A stretch of 11,178 bases of DNA. It comes from Baffinella frigidus. Lineage: Eukaryota; Cryptophyceae; Cryptomonadales; Baffinellaceae. Below are positions 1 to 6,642 of the stretch, piece after piece. Positions within the stretch are counted from its first letter, which is position 1; the number at the start of each line of letters is the position of its first letter. Location of the stretch: assembly GCA_026770585.1 (NCBI GenBank), contig MU647058.1, positions 53,053 to 64,230 on the forward strand, read 5' to 3'. The position numbers and the translations under genes were made by a program. The notes under the pieces were generated by a model. The model searched no databases. It saw only the letters and a list, made by a program, of their open reading frames with translations, and was not told the origin of the DNA.

Positions 1-62
1 GCGATCAAAAGCCCACGACCCGCCACTCCAAAGCCCGCGAGAAAAAGACCACTGAGGGGGGG

Positions 63-138
63 AGAGTGCGAGAGTGCGAGAGTGCGAGAGTGCGAGAGTG
101 CGAGAGTGCGAGAGTGCGAGAGTGCGAGAGTGCGAGAG
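63..138. repeat. 8-bp tandem repeat (AGAGTGCG)9
   Basis: Nine perfect copies of AGAGTGCG run from 63 to 134, followed by a half copy. The reading frames through it give monotonous repeats on both strands (for example RECESARV on plus), which are artefacts of the repeat. The perfect identity suggests recent slippage expansion. Confidence 0.97.
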
Positions 139-420
139 GGAGAGAGTCGTGATCCAGGTAAGTGAGGACCCCAACGATGGTGTGCAGCACGGGCCGACGC
201 CAGGCAGCACCCCCCCCCCCAGCGTCGCGCCACCCCGAGTGGTAGACACCACCCGCGCGGCAGTGCACTACCGAGTGTTCAACTATGACCACACGAGAAG
301 ATGGGGGATACGATGAGGGAGAACTTGCGGTCACTTTTTCATGCGAAATTAGCGAGTGTGAAAGTGTAACGTCTATTTCTCTCCGGCGTGAGAGCAGGCT
401 GTCCTGCGTGTAGTATCAAT
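139..420. other. No gene seen; C11 homopolymer
   Basis: I see no inverted repeat or convincing exon here. A run of 11 C lies at 210-220. Long G or C runs recur through the window (about 3510-3520, 5259-5268, 8669-8675, 10703-10712). Confidence 0.5.
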
Positions 421-485
421 CATCTAGGCTGAGAGTGATAATGAAGAAGAAGATCCGCGCGCGGATCTTCTCAAGATCCGCGAAG
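421..485. repeat. Direct repeat copy 1 with 22-bp palindrome
   Basis: The stretch beginning CATCTAGGCTG and ending GAAGATCCGCGC (421-460) recurs in diverged form at 886-922. Here GAAGATCCGCG is followed at once by its reverse complement, giving a perfect 22-bp palindrome at 449-470. A third partial copy of the half-site (AAGATCCGCG) follows at 473-482. Confidence 0.75.
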
Positions 486-491
486 ATCGGC

Positions 492-585
492 AGTGCTGTC
501 CATCGACAGCATCGACGGACAGCACGGCCCATCGATGGACAGCACTGCCCATTGATGGACAGCACGGTCCATTGATGGACAGCAC
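492..585. repeat. 20-bp minisatellite with inverted leader
   Basis: The unit GGACAGCACNGNCCATNGAT is repeated at 517-536, 537-556 and 557-576, with a partial copy at 577-585. AGTGCTGTCCATCGA at 492-506 is the exact reverse complement of 532-546, so the array can fold back on its own leader. Against the second copy of the surrounding direct repeat (886 onward), this array sits as an insertion or expansion. Confidence 0.9.
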
Positions 586-787
586 CCGATCGGCAGGGCG
601 CGGCGGCGCGAGAGCAGGCTCCCACCAGCAACCCGTAGCAGCTTTTACCGGATCCTCCCAAGGTTTTCGGGTATTCGATTTTAGAAAAAATCTTTCCTAT
701 GACCCTACGGTAGGAAACCCTGTTGACTGATCAGAGCGTTTCCGCAAAGGTGGGGCTCCTCCCAGTCTTTCTGCAGCCAGAGGTATC
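586..787. other. No gene seen
   Basis: Intergenic-looking sequence. CCCTACGGTAGG at 701-712 resembles the core of the CCTACGG hairpin family found at 1004-1165, 6906-7053 and 10608-10735, so it may be a remnant of that family. Confidence 0.4.
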
Positions 788-843
788 TTGTCAAGTTGAC
801 ACGCGACCAGTGCGCATGTCAAGTTGGCCTCGATCCAGTGCGT
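788..843. repeat. 28-bp tandem duplication
   Basis: Two adjacent copies share TGTCAAGTTG and CCAGTGCG at the same spacing (788-815 and 816-843). Confidence 0.75.
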
Positions 844-861
844 CGTCCCAGCGACCCGCTC

Positions 862-923
862 GCTCCAAACGACGTTTGGAGCAACCATCTAGGCTGGGAG
901 AAAGAACGAAGAAGATCCGCGCA
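862..923. repeat. Perfect hairpin plus direct repeat copy 2
   Basis: GCTCCAAACG at 862-871 pairs exactly with CGTTTGGAGC at 873-882 across a single A. Just downstream, 886-922 is the diverged second copy of 421-460 (CATCTAGGCTG..GAAGATCCGCGC). Confidence 0.75.
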
Positions 924-965
924 CTCGATCAGCCGCTTCGAGCCCCCGCACCCGCCACCCGCCAC

Positions 966-984
966 CCAGCAGCAAGCACGCGAG
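966..984. repeat. 19-bp direct repeat, left copy
   Basis: CCAGCAGCAAGCACGCGAG is repeated exactly at 1202-1220. The pair brackets the hairpin element 1004-1165. Confidence 0.9.
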
Positions 985-1003
985 AGAAACAGGCAGCGTT
1001 TTA

Positions 1004-1165
1004 ATAGGGTAACGGCCTGAAAATGGGGTAGTTAGGCCTACGGCATTGCCTAGGACCTCCTACCGTAGGCCGAGACTTTTTGGTCCTAGGACCCCTCAGC
1101 CTACGGTAGGAGGTCCTAGGGAATACCGTATGCCTAACAACCCCATTTTCAGGCCGTTAGCCTAT
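1004..1165. mobile_element. CCTACGG-family hairpin element, copy 1
   Basis: Arms of about 60 bp (1010-1070 and 1099-1159, extending with one mismatch to 1004 and 1165) are near-perfect inverted repeats around a 28-bp spacer. The arm carries CGGCCTGAAAATGGGGTAG and ends inside with CCTACCGTAGG. The left arm matches 10618-10665 closely (GGTAACG, TCCTGAAAA, GGCCTACGGTATTGCC), so this is a dispersed family. There is no open frame for a protein, so it is non-autonomous if mobile. No target duplication abuts the arms. Confidence 0.8.
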
Positions 1166-1201
1166 GAGTTTGTACCAGGACGGTAACGAACTCCTCCTGT
1201 G

Positions 1202-1220
1202 CCAGCAGCAAGCACGCGAG
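1202..1220. repeat. 19-bp direct repeat, right copy
   Basis: Exact copy of 966-984. It lies just after a TGTACCAGGACGGTA motif (1171-1185). Confidence 0.9.
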
Positions 1221-1222
1221 GG

Positions 1223-1364
1223 ATTTCATCTCGGAACATACCAGAATCTGTCCTGATGAGAAGGCGTAAGATAGCATCATTTGATGCCTAAAATAGCATC
1301 TACACCCTTACCTTCCGCGTGGGGAGCCTAAGATAGCGGGACAGATTCTGTCTTGTTCCGAAAT
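1223..1364. mobile_element. 142-bp inverted-repeat element (CGGAACA ends)
   Basis: CGGAACATACCAGAATCTGT at 1232-1251 pairs with the complementary stretch at 1341-1360 with few mismatches. The interior holds three copies of TAAGATAGC-like sequence (about 1267, 1289 and 1329). Size and lack of coding fit a MITE. I found no target duplication and no second copy in the window. Confidence 0.65.
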
Positions 1365-1457
1365 TATATTCGTGCCGCAACGACCGGGATACTCATGTGG
1401 CCAGAAACAGGTGGGTTTCAGAGGAAGATGCGGAGAGGCTGAGACAGGAGGCTCATC

Positions 1458-1556
1458 AGCTGCGGGACGACAGTAGGCTGGTCGGTTGCGGGATGACAGG
1501 ATTCTAATCGGTTGTGGGAAGACAATAGGCGATTCGGTTGTGGGATGGCAGGGGGA
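1458..1556. repeat. 26-bp minisatellite, about 4 copies
   Basis: Copies start at 1458, 1484, 1510 and 1536 at an exact 26-bp period. The shared core is GGTTGNGGGANGACA. Copies differ by point changes only, apart from the truncated last one. Confidence 0.85.
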
Positions 1557-1572
1557 GGCACCTTATTGAACT

Positions 1573-1960
1573 GCAGCCGCATCAGCCCCTTCTTGCCCGC
1601 TGCACCGTGCGGGCCCACGCACCAATGTCAGCAACACCGTCAGCAATGTCAGCAACAATGTCAGCAACAATGTCAGCAACACGCGATGTATCTACGGCCT
1701 GAAGGGTTGATGGCTTAGGGCTTAGGTTTACCCATCTTGCCCGCTGCGCCCCCAAAGACAGCGAGCACACCACCGTGAGCAAGGCCAGCGACATGCCGCG
1801 CATCCAACACCTGTCGGGGCACACTGGGGTTCGCATTAACCCAGCAGCCGCATCAGACTCTTCTTGCCCGCTGCTTCCCCAGAGACAGCGAGAGCACACC
1901 CAACGTCAGCAATGTCAGCAATATCAGCAATATCAGCGACATGCCGCGTATCCAACACCT
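1573..1960. repeat. Three-fold repeated unit with 12-bp and 9-bp internal repeats
   Basis: Three related units begin near 1573, 1737 and 1843. They share CTTGCCCGCTGC, AGACAGCGAG, CGACATGCCGCG and ATCCAACACCT in the same order. Unit 1 holds CAATGTCAGCAA at 1623-1634 and three tandem copies at 1644-1679. Unit 3 holds a related 9-bp repeat (AATATCAGC) at about 1909-1938. The CAG-bearing repeats create a Gln/Cys-rich frame at 1620-1690, which I do not accept as a gene. Confidence 0.8.
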
Positions 1961-1996
1961 ACCGCTGTCGAGCCACCTCGGCACATATAAGACAGT

Positions 1997-2018
1997 CAGG
2001 ACCGGGATTCCGGTCCTG
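1997..2018. repeat. Short perfect hairpin
   Basis: CAGGACCGG (1997-2005) and CCGGTCCTG (2010-2018) pair perfectly around a GATT loop. There is no T run after it and no gene before it, so no terminator role is claimed. Confidence 0.7.
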
Positions 2019-2350
2019 GCTTTTCATTTTAAAAGTCCATTTCCTTGAGCATTCAGGTTAAAGTTTTTAAAATTGTGTCCCGTCCTCGCTCGGTAGCGGC
2101 GGGGCACACCAGGCTTCGAATCACCCGTTTCCAAGGTGCCTCCCCGCGCCATCCCACCCACGCAGGGCGCTACGTGCGGGTATTCCAGGGTCGCCCTTTG
2201 AGCCATTGGGTCGCCCTTGGAGCCGTTATCTTCTCAAAATTGACTTTTGAATACCGTTTTCCCTCCAAAAATGACTTTGAAATACCCCCCCCTTCAGCCC
2301 TGCGTGGACCCGCCCAGGGCGCGCCGGGACTCGCATTAACCCGTTTTGGA
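2019..2350. other. No gene; two short duplications
   Basis: GGGTCGCCCTTTGAGCC at 2188-2204 is repeated with one change at 2208-2224 (20-bp period). CAAAATTGACTTTTGAATACC-like sequence at 2235-2255 recurs at 2266-2286. A 151-residue open frame crosses here (plus, 2045-2500) but runs straight into the inverted-repeat element at 2373 and looks accidental. Confidence 0.55.
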
Positions 2351-2372
2351 GGGCGAAACGCGCTGCATCTCT

Positions 2373-2510
2373 CCACCAACCCTCACAACTTGGGCCAATC
2401 GAAAAAGTCAAAAACACCAAATCCCCTTGGAGGCCGTCGGAATCCGACGGCCTTCAAGGGGATTTCTGGAGCCATTTTTCCCGATTTGCCCAGACTGTGA
2501 GGGTTGGTGG
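2373..2510. mobile_element. CCACCAACC-family element, copy 1
   Basis: Perfect 15-bp terminal inverted repeats CCACCAACCCTCACA (2373-2387) and its complement (2496-2510). The centre is a strong hairpin: 2419-2440 pairs with 2444-2465 with one mismatch around AAT. A relative with the same termini lies at 9062-9229. The other arm of the host inverted repeat (3201-3211) shows the uninterrupted sequence, so this is an insertion. Confidence 0.85.
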
Positions 2511-2565
2511 TGCCTACGAACGGTGTCATCTCTACCTACAAAGGTTCGCATTTCCAGCTCTGCCT

Positions 2566-2704
2566 TGGTCTATTTGGTCTCACCATTGTGGTAAAGTCTA
2601 TTTGGCCTCGCCAATGTGGTGAAACCAGGCCCGTCCCCGCCCCAAAGTTGACGGATTTGCACCACACAAGCAGCATGTCAGGTTGAGAATAGTCGGTCAA
2701 CCCG
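2566..2704 (-). repeat. GGGTTGACCG repeat, copy 1 (inverted)
   Basis: Read on the minus strand this matches the units at 3674-3798 and 3821-3964. The order is CGGGTTGACCG, then a CAAATCCGTCAACTTTGG-like stretch, then GGCGAGGCCAAATAGAC. The last part is doubled here (TCTATTTGG at 2569-2577 and 2600-2608). Confidence 0.7.
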
Positions 2705-3240
2705 CGTGAGGCAGCGCTAGAAGGACGCCAGGTCATGCGGGGGCAGCGCGCCAAAAGCGCGGCGCGAGAGCCCCCCTACGACGGTTGACTGCACCAGAAA
2801 GCGTGTGCACCAGGACGGTAACTACACAGGGGGGTGTGCGCCTATTAGGAACATTCTGATAGACTTAGGGGGGAACGTGGCGGGCAAGTCGGGTTATTTT
2901 ACCTGTCGGGTCTGCTGCGTGATCCATCGGGAGCGGCCCCTGAAACCACAGCGGGCGGAGCCCAATGCTCTATTTGTGAAGCAAGGCTGACCCGGTCCTA
3001 GCTTGGGGACGGCACGGGCTGACACCGACAATCCTGTTTAATAAAAACGAAATAACGAAATAACGGGTTGACCGACTATTCTCCAGAAGGACGCCAGGTC
3101 GCGCTGGGGCGGCGAGCAGCGCGCCTCGAGAGTTCAAATAGACTCAGGCAGAACTAGAAATGCGAACCTTTGCAGGTAGAGATGAAACCGTTGGTAGGTA
3201 GGCAGAGATGCTGCGGCGTTTCGCGATGGCGTTTCACGGC

Positions 3241-3397
3241 GCTTTTATCTCAGAAAAGCCTTTCTAAAAGTCGTTTTCTTAAGTCACCCCCCCTACAAAT
3301 TTGTCAACTTATTATTTTCTTTACGCATAAGTTGACGAATTTGTAGGGGGGGTGACTTAGAAAACGACTTTTAGAAAGGCTTTTCTGAGATAAGCTT
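3241..3397. mobile_element. TTATCTCA MITE, copy 1, with 4-bp target duplication GCTT
   Basis: The element is 3245-3393. TTATCTCAGAAAAGCC (left) and its complement at the right end form terminal inverted repeats of about 65 bp that differ at only a few positions, around a 17-bp spacer. GCTT flanks it on both sides (3241-3244 and 3394-3397). It carries no protein. The second copy at 6025-6187 shares both termini and the inner GTCAACTTA boundary. A 4-bp target duplication is known for Sola, Ginger and some Academ transposons, but no family is assigned. Confidence 0.92.
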
Positions 3398-3583
3398 GTC
3401 TGAACCAGGCAGCCTCTGTACCAGGACGGTAGCTCAACCCGGGCGGATTAGTACCGCAGACACCCGGAATCAGTCAAGCGTCATGGGAGTCTCAGCGGGG
3501 CGCGCGGCAGGGGGGGGGGGGTACCAGAGCTGGTGAGGTCTGGGAAGAGTTCCGAGAAGAGATGGAAGACCTGTTTGCGGGTC
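3398..3583. other. No gene seen; TGTACCAGGACGGTA motif and poly-G
   Basis: TGTACCAGGACGGTA (3417-3431) recurs at 1171-1185 and, with one change, at 2806-2820. A long G run followed by TACCAG near 3510-3526 matches 5259-5274. CGGATTAGTACCGC near 3435 resembles 5434-5448. Confidence 0.5.
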
Positions 3584-3663
3584 GCGGCGGGCGTCAGAGA
3601 GACGCGCCTCACTCGCGTCAGCTGCGGCGGGAGTCAGAGAAACGCGCCTCACTCGCGTCAGCT
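3584..3663. repeat. 40-bp tandem duplication
   Basis: 3584-3623 and 3624-3663 are two copies sharing GCGGCGGG, GTCAGAGA and ACGCGCCTCACTCGCGTCAG with only a few changes. Confidence 0.9.
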
Positions 3664-3673
3664 GGCTGTGCTG

Positions 3674-3964
3674 CGCTCGGGTTGACCGGATATTCTGATG
3701 TTGGCATGCCGGATTTGCGGTACAAATCCGGCAACTTTGGAGCGGAAAAGAGCCCGGGCTCACCCAATTCTAGAAACTGGTGAGCCGAAATAGACTGGCG
3801 CGTCAGACAGCTATGCCGCACTCGGGTTGACCCACCGACTTTTCAAACGTTGACATACTGGGTGTGCGGCACGAATCCATCAACTTTGGAGCGGGAAAGA
3901 GCAGGGCTGCCCATATTTCCGGGCTCGCCAATCGGCGAGCCGAAATAGACTGGGACAGAGCTAG
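3674..3964 (+). repeat. Two tandem GGGTTGACC units ending in a CTAGCTCTG terminus
   Basis: Units at 3674-3798 and 3821-3964 share CTCGGGTTGACC, CAACTTTGGAGCGG, AAGAGC and GAGCCGAAATAGACTGG in order. The second ends in GGGACAGAGCTAG, the terminus of the CTAGCTCTG family (compare 6787-6799). GGGCTCGCCAA/TCGGCGAGCC at about 3919-3940 is a small hairpin. No matching left terminus with a target duplication was found. Confidence 0.7.
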
Positions 3965-4143
3965 ATGAGAGGGAAGCGTGCCTTCCGACGGTAGTTGCCA
4001 TACGGTACTGGACTACGGCAACCCTGAGTGCTTTCATACCCTCTTTTCTTGAGGCGCTCCCGGGCCTGGCATCAGCAGGCACCGATTGTGCTTGCACTCG
4101 TTTGAGGTGGAGGGTTGGGGCGGGTTGCGGGGCTTTATTCCCC

Positions 4144-4544
4144 CTACCTGGCGTTAAGCGAGGTATGCTGAAGCGCGAGGGGAGCATGGAACGAAGAACG
4201 TGTTGCGACGCACGGTTGCACGGGGCAGGGGCGAGGGAAAGGGCGGTTGAAGCTGGGCAGGTTGCGGGTTGCAGGACGGGCTGATACCGAGAGCTTGTTC
4301 TCCAGCCAGTCCTCCTGAGGAAGGATATCCTGGCAGAGCACCCCACCCGAATTAACCACACTCGAGGCGCTGCGATTCGAGCTGGATTCGCAGATGCTGC
4401 GAGCAAGCCGGGGGTGGTGGCCGGGGGTGCGGATACGCACCTCGGAATCCTCAGAAACCTTCGTGCAGGCCTGGAAGAACGCCCGGGCCACTTGCACGGC
4501 GTGACCCTCGGATCTCGAGTGAAGCGGCATAATCTTGCCCGCCT
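4144..4544 (-). CDS. Unrecognised spliced gene, likely last exon (partial model)
   Basis: The minus strand stays open from a splice acceptor (TTAGCAG, exon from 4544) to a TAG at 4144, about 133 codons in the frame set by the upstream exon. The first 75 residues look protein-like, with segments HAVQVARAFFQACTKVSED and LCQDILPQEDWLENKLS. The last 45 are rich in Pro, Arg and Ser and may be intron or UTR, since GTATCAG right after KLS could be a donor. An AATAAA lies a few bases past the stop. I recognise no domain. Possible alternatives are a decayed host gene or a gene fragment trapped between repeats. Confidence 0.4.
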
Positions 4545-4599
4545 CTGCTAACCCTCCCGCTCCTCCTTCGCAGGCGGGGCGCTGCCCAGCGCCCCTTAC

Positions 4600-4748
4600 C
4601 TCGAGACATGCTGAGCCCGATGCATCCGTAGTGATTCGTGCAGAACTTCCACTCTCCGCCACGACCGCTCCCACCGCCCGCTGCAGCGTTCGCCAGCACC
4701 CCAGGGGCGTCCTTTTGCCTCCGACACGTCTCGTTCGTGGAAACTTGA
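4600..4748 (-). CDS. Unrecognised spliced gene, internal exon
   Basis: This exon ends at a consensus donor (CGAG then GTAAGG). The 55-bp intron at 4545-4599 has no length divisible by three, yet it joins the coding phases exactly (R|E codon). The translation includes EWKFCTNHYGCIGLSMSR with spaced Cys and His, after a Gly/Ala-rich stretch. The upstream boundary is less sure: an acceptor at 4749 (GCGTAG) keeps phase with the exon at 4860-4952, but the 111 bp between them is also open and divisible by three, so it could be retained. Confidence 0.4.
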
Positions 4749-4859
4749 CTACGCCCGTTGCGAACAAGACATGTTCCCCATGGCAGGAATCCTGTAATAC
4801 TATTACAATGTATTTTTAAAACAGGGGGAGACAAATCACTACCCCTGTGAGCCACAAAC

Positions 4860-4952
4860 CTCCCGATGTTGATCAAATGGAAGGCAGAGCTTTGGCCGTT
4901 TCCCTTATCCAGAGCCTCGAAGTCGACGCTCTTGGCAGGGAAATAGGGACAG
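4860..4952 (-). CDS. Unrecognised spliced gene, upstream exon
   Basis: A good acceptor (CTTGTTTTTCAG) precedes 4952, and GGGAG then GTTTGT gives a possible donor at 4860. The 93-bp exon encodes about 30 residues with no stop, including YFPAKSVDFEALDKGNG and SSAFHLINIG. The presumed intron upstream carries a small hairpin (about 4977-5010). The first exon and start codon were not found. The end of this exon shares 18 of 19 bases with an unrelated stretch at about 7773-7791. Confidence 0.4.
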
Positions 4953-5009
4953 CTGAAAAACAAGAGCCATCTAAAAGTCAGTGAAGCGATTTGGCTCGCT
5001 TCACACTGA

Positions 5010-5258
5010 CAAAGGTATCCAGGGCTCAACCCTTGTCGTGTTCCAGGGAACAGCACGATGCAGGTTCTCCCCTCATCTCCTCCTGTGCATCCCTGTGACC
5101 CTAACCACACCTGATCGCCCTCTGAATCCGCCCCTTGCCTCCCCTCCCCCCGACCTAAGACACAGCTCTAGGCCAGGGTCGCCCCCATTGTCGCTGATGG
5201 GTGACGGAAAGCAAGTCTCTGGCCAGCGTGCGTGGGCCCTGACGCCCTGGACGACGCA
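5010..5258. other. Unassigned sequence between opposing gene pieces
   Basis: C-rich on the plus strand, with open frames on both strands. Neither frame gives a protein that looks more credible than the other. It may hold a promoter region or introns of the neighbouring pieces. Confidence 0.3.
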
Positions 5259-5274
5259 GGGGGGGGGGTACCAG

Positions 5275-5397
5275 GAACACGAGGCAGGGACAGAGAGGTT
5301 GAAAGCCGAGCGGGCGCGCGAAAAGCTCGTCCGCATGGGTCTCATCGGGTCCTCTCTCCAGCCCGCCAGACCCGAGCTCCCCACGACTCCTGACTAA
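5275..5397 (+). CDS. Possible last exon of a plus-strand gene, unrecognised
   Basis: After a G10 run and TACCAG (possible acceptor at 5274), the frame reads through a charged helical segment RLKAERAREKLVRMGLIG to a TAA at 5395-5397. A possible AATAAA polyadenylation signal lies at 5717. The evidence is amino-acid character only. The opposite strand is also open here (5073-5384) but gives a less protein-like product. No function is claimed. Confidence 0.3.
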   Translation, partial: EHEAGTERLKAERAREKLVRMGLIGSSLQPARPELPTTPD

Positions 5398-5436
5398 TCA
5401 CAGTCACAGAGTTTACTGGTGCAGCGCCTGCTCGGA

Positions 5437-5670
5437 TTAGTTACCGCCCCGGTACGCAGGCTGCCCGTTCAGTTGACAACCGGGACTCTCGGCCGTCTCT
5501 CCAGCACGGCAGAACCTGTCTGCTTCCCATTCTGTAGAGATTTTTTTTCCGGCTTTCCTGGTCCTCCCCTCTCTACTTTCTAGCTCTCCACGAACAACCT
5601 GCCGCAGCGTATCCCGGGTCTTGCAACCTTCCGGACCCTGGTACACATCCAAGAAATCTCTTGACTTCAC
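5437..5670 (-). CDS. Open frame, unrecognised, possible exon
   Basis: The minus frame ending at TAA 5437 is open upstream to at least about 5745, so it is longer than the GTG-initiated 77 residues and has no convincing ATG start. It reads RDFLDVYQGPEGCKTRD, then a charged stretch with a Lys run, then ends QPAYRGGN. If real it would be a terminal exon. It could equally be chance in a region without inverted repeats. Confidence 0.25.
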   Translation of the reverse strand: MKSRDFLDVYQGPEGCKTRDTLRQVVRGELESREGRTRKAGKKISTEWEADRFCRAGETAESPGCQLNGQPAYRGGN

Positions 5671-5802
5671 CCGATCTCCCGTAGGACAACTCCCTTTCTT
5701 CCCGGTCCTAGGAATTAATAAAACTCTTTTATCCCTGGTAAGGATCCGGGATGAGCTGTGATGGGTCGCTGGTGGCTGTCTCGGTTAATCTGGGCTCCTC
5801 AA

Positions 5803-5969
5803 TAGAGCGCTTGCGGGAAAACTTGGCCGATTTCAACGAGAATTTTTTTCAGAATTTGTACCAGAATCGTTTAGATGGACCGGTTTCATGTCACGTCCTG
5901 GTACAAAAGCTCTGAATTTCTGAAAACATTTCTCGTTAAAATCGGCCAAGTTTTCCCGCAAGCGCTCTA
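5803..5969. mobile_element. 163-bp inverted-repeat element with TA target duplication
   Basis: GAGCGCTTGCGGGAAAACTT (5805-5824) and its complement at the right end (5948-5967) are perfect. The arms extend with one indel through GGCCGATTT and AACGAGAA. TA flanks both sides (5803-5804 and 5968-5969), as in Tc1/Mariner-type (Stowaway-like) MITEs. TA is self-complementary, so it is weak evidence alone. The middle holds TTGTACCAG and its inverse, plus CGTTTAGATGGACCGG, which recurs at 7641-7656. Confidence 0.8.
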
Positions 5970-6020
5970 CTTACATTGAGATGCGCTTTGTGCTGGAGCG
6001 TTTGCACGGAGTCCTCATCT

Positions 6021-6191
6021 GAATTTATCTCAGATAAACACTTCTAGAAGTCGTTTTCCTAAAGTCAATTCCCCTACAAATCCGTCAACTTACGTCAACT
6101 TATGCGTTGAGTAAATAATAAGTTGACGGATTTTGTAGGGGAGTTAACTTGAGGAAAACGACTTCTAGAAGTGTTTATTTGAGATAAGAAT
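6021..6191. mobile_element. TTATCTCA MITE, copy 2, with 4-bp target duplication GAAT
   Basis: The element is 6025-6187, with termini TTATCTCAGATAAACAC and the complement ending GAGATAA. GAAT flanks both ends (6021-6024 and 6188-6191). The arms share AGTCGTTTTC, CCCCTACAAAT and GTCAACTTA with copy 1 at 3245-3393 but differ elsewhere (CTTCTAGAAG against CTTTCTAAAAG). Arm changes in one copy are matched in its other arm. Confidence 0.92.
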
Positions 6192-6231
6192 GTATATAAC
6201 GAGGAGCCCAGATTAACCAAGGCAGAGCTAG

Positions 6232-6330
6232 TCTGAGAATTTATTAAAGGGATTACCAGGAAAGGATGTGGGAGATAAGGAATAACGGAGGACTCCGTAC
6301 AAACGATCTCATCCGGACGAGCATTCCCCA
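6232..6330. other. No gene seen
   Basis: Short unassigned spacer between elements. ACGGAG/CTCCGT at 6285-6298 is a small palindrome. Confidence 0.4.
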
Positions 6331-6446
6331 GGAATACGATTTTGGAGACCTCCGATCCTATTTTGGTGTATCTTAAGGCTATGAGTGAAGGCTAGATAGG
6401 CGACTGTCTAATTTCTACCCTTTAAGTTACACCAAAATCGTATTCC
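6331..6446. repeat. Inverted repeat with CACCAAAAT motifs
   Basis: GGAATACGATTTTGG (6331-6345) is perfectly inverted at 6432-6446. ATTTTGGTGTATCTTAAGG (6360-6378) pairs with 6419-6438. The stretch 6344-6368 contains GACCTCCGATCCTATTTTGG, an end of the CACCAAAAT family seen at 9876-9901 and 10343-10472. Confidence 0.7.
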
Positions 6447-6475
6447 CGAGGAAGCTCGCCGGGATTTCATACGGC

Positions 6476-6597
6476 AACACTTTTGATTTATAAACTTGGT
6501 TTCAATCAAAACCACTGCACGTTTGCTTTGATATTACTAAAAAGGAATGTCCTGTGCAGTAAATTTCATTGAACCAAGTTTACAGATTAAAAGTGTT
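6476..6597. mobile_element. 122-bp AT-rich inverted-repeat element
   Basis: AACACTTTTGATTTATAAAC (6476-6495) pairs with the complementary right end (to 6597), continuing through CTTGGTTTCAAT with few mismatches. ACTGCAC near 6513 and GTGCAGT near 6554 extend the fold. There is no coding potential, no target duplication and no second copy in the window. Confidence 0.7.
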
Positions 6598-6642
6598 TCG
6601 ATCTGAGATTAGATCAGGCCACCACGGTCCTCCACCAGTAAC

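Larger units (their letters stand above)
2351..3226. mobile_element. Large inverted-repeat unit
   Basis: The left arm (2351-2372 plus 2511-2576) pairs with the right arm (3135 to about 3226). The best stretch is 2519-2576 against 3135-3192, 58 bp with about six mismatches. The left arm is interrupted by the element 2373-2510. Inside the arms, GAATAGTCGGTCAACCCG (2687-2704) is also inverted at 3063-3080, while AGAAGGACGCCAGGTC at about 2720 and 3087 is a direct repeat. The 2705-3060 interior has one small open frame (2805-2990) that I do not recognise. Confidence 0.75.
5783..6231. mobile_element. CTAGCTCTG-family element split by two nested elements
   Basis: GGTTAATCTGGGCTCCTC (5783-5800) is perfectly inverted at 6201-6218. 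The right end continues to CCAAGGCAGAGCTAG (6217-6231), the family terminus. The left terminus is degraded (GGTGGCTGTCTC). Between the arms sit a complete 163-bp element (5805-5967) and a complete TTATCTCA MITE (6025-6187), so the outer element is older than both. Confidence 0.75.

Noticed and set aside
1253-1363. CTGATGAG and CGAAA resembling a hammerhead ribozyme core
   Set aside because: The bases next to CTGATGAG and CGAAA do not form the needed stem II, and the arms pair in a way that excludes the hammerhead fold.
1623-1679. Regular short repeats as a possible CRISPR array
   Set aside because: The 12-bp repeats are contiguous with no unique spacers, and the window is eukaryotic.
1512-1718. 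Gln/Cys-rich open frame on the plus strand
   Set aside because: It is made by the 12-bp CAATGTCAGCAA repeats, with no start context, splice support or protein-like sequence outside the repeat.
2070-2140. GGCTTCGAATCACC resembling a tRNA T-arm (B box)
   Set aside because: No matching A box, anticodon arm or acceptor stem could be built around it.
2045-2500. 151-residue open frame on the plus strand
   Set aside because: It crosses short duplications and most of an inserted inverted-repeat element, so it cannot be one inherited coding region.
2805-2990. 61-residue Cys-containing open frame
   Set aside because: It lies inside the large inverted-repeat unit, starts at a TACCAGGACGG-type repeat motif and shows no domain.
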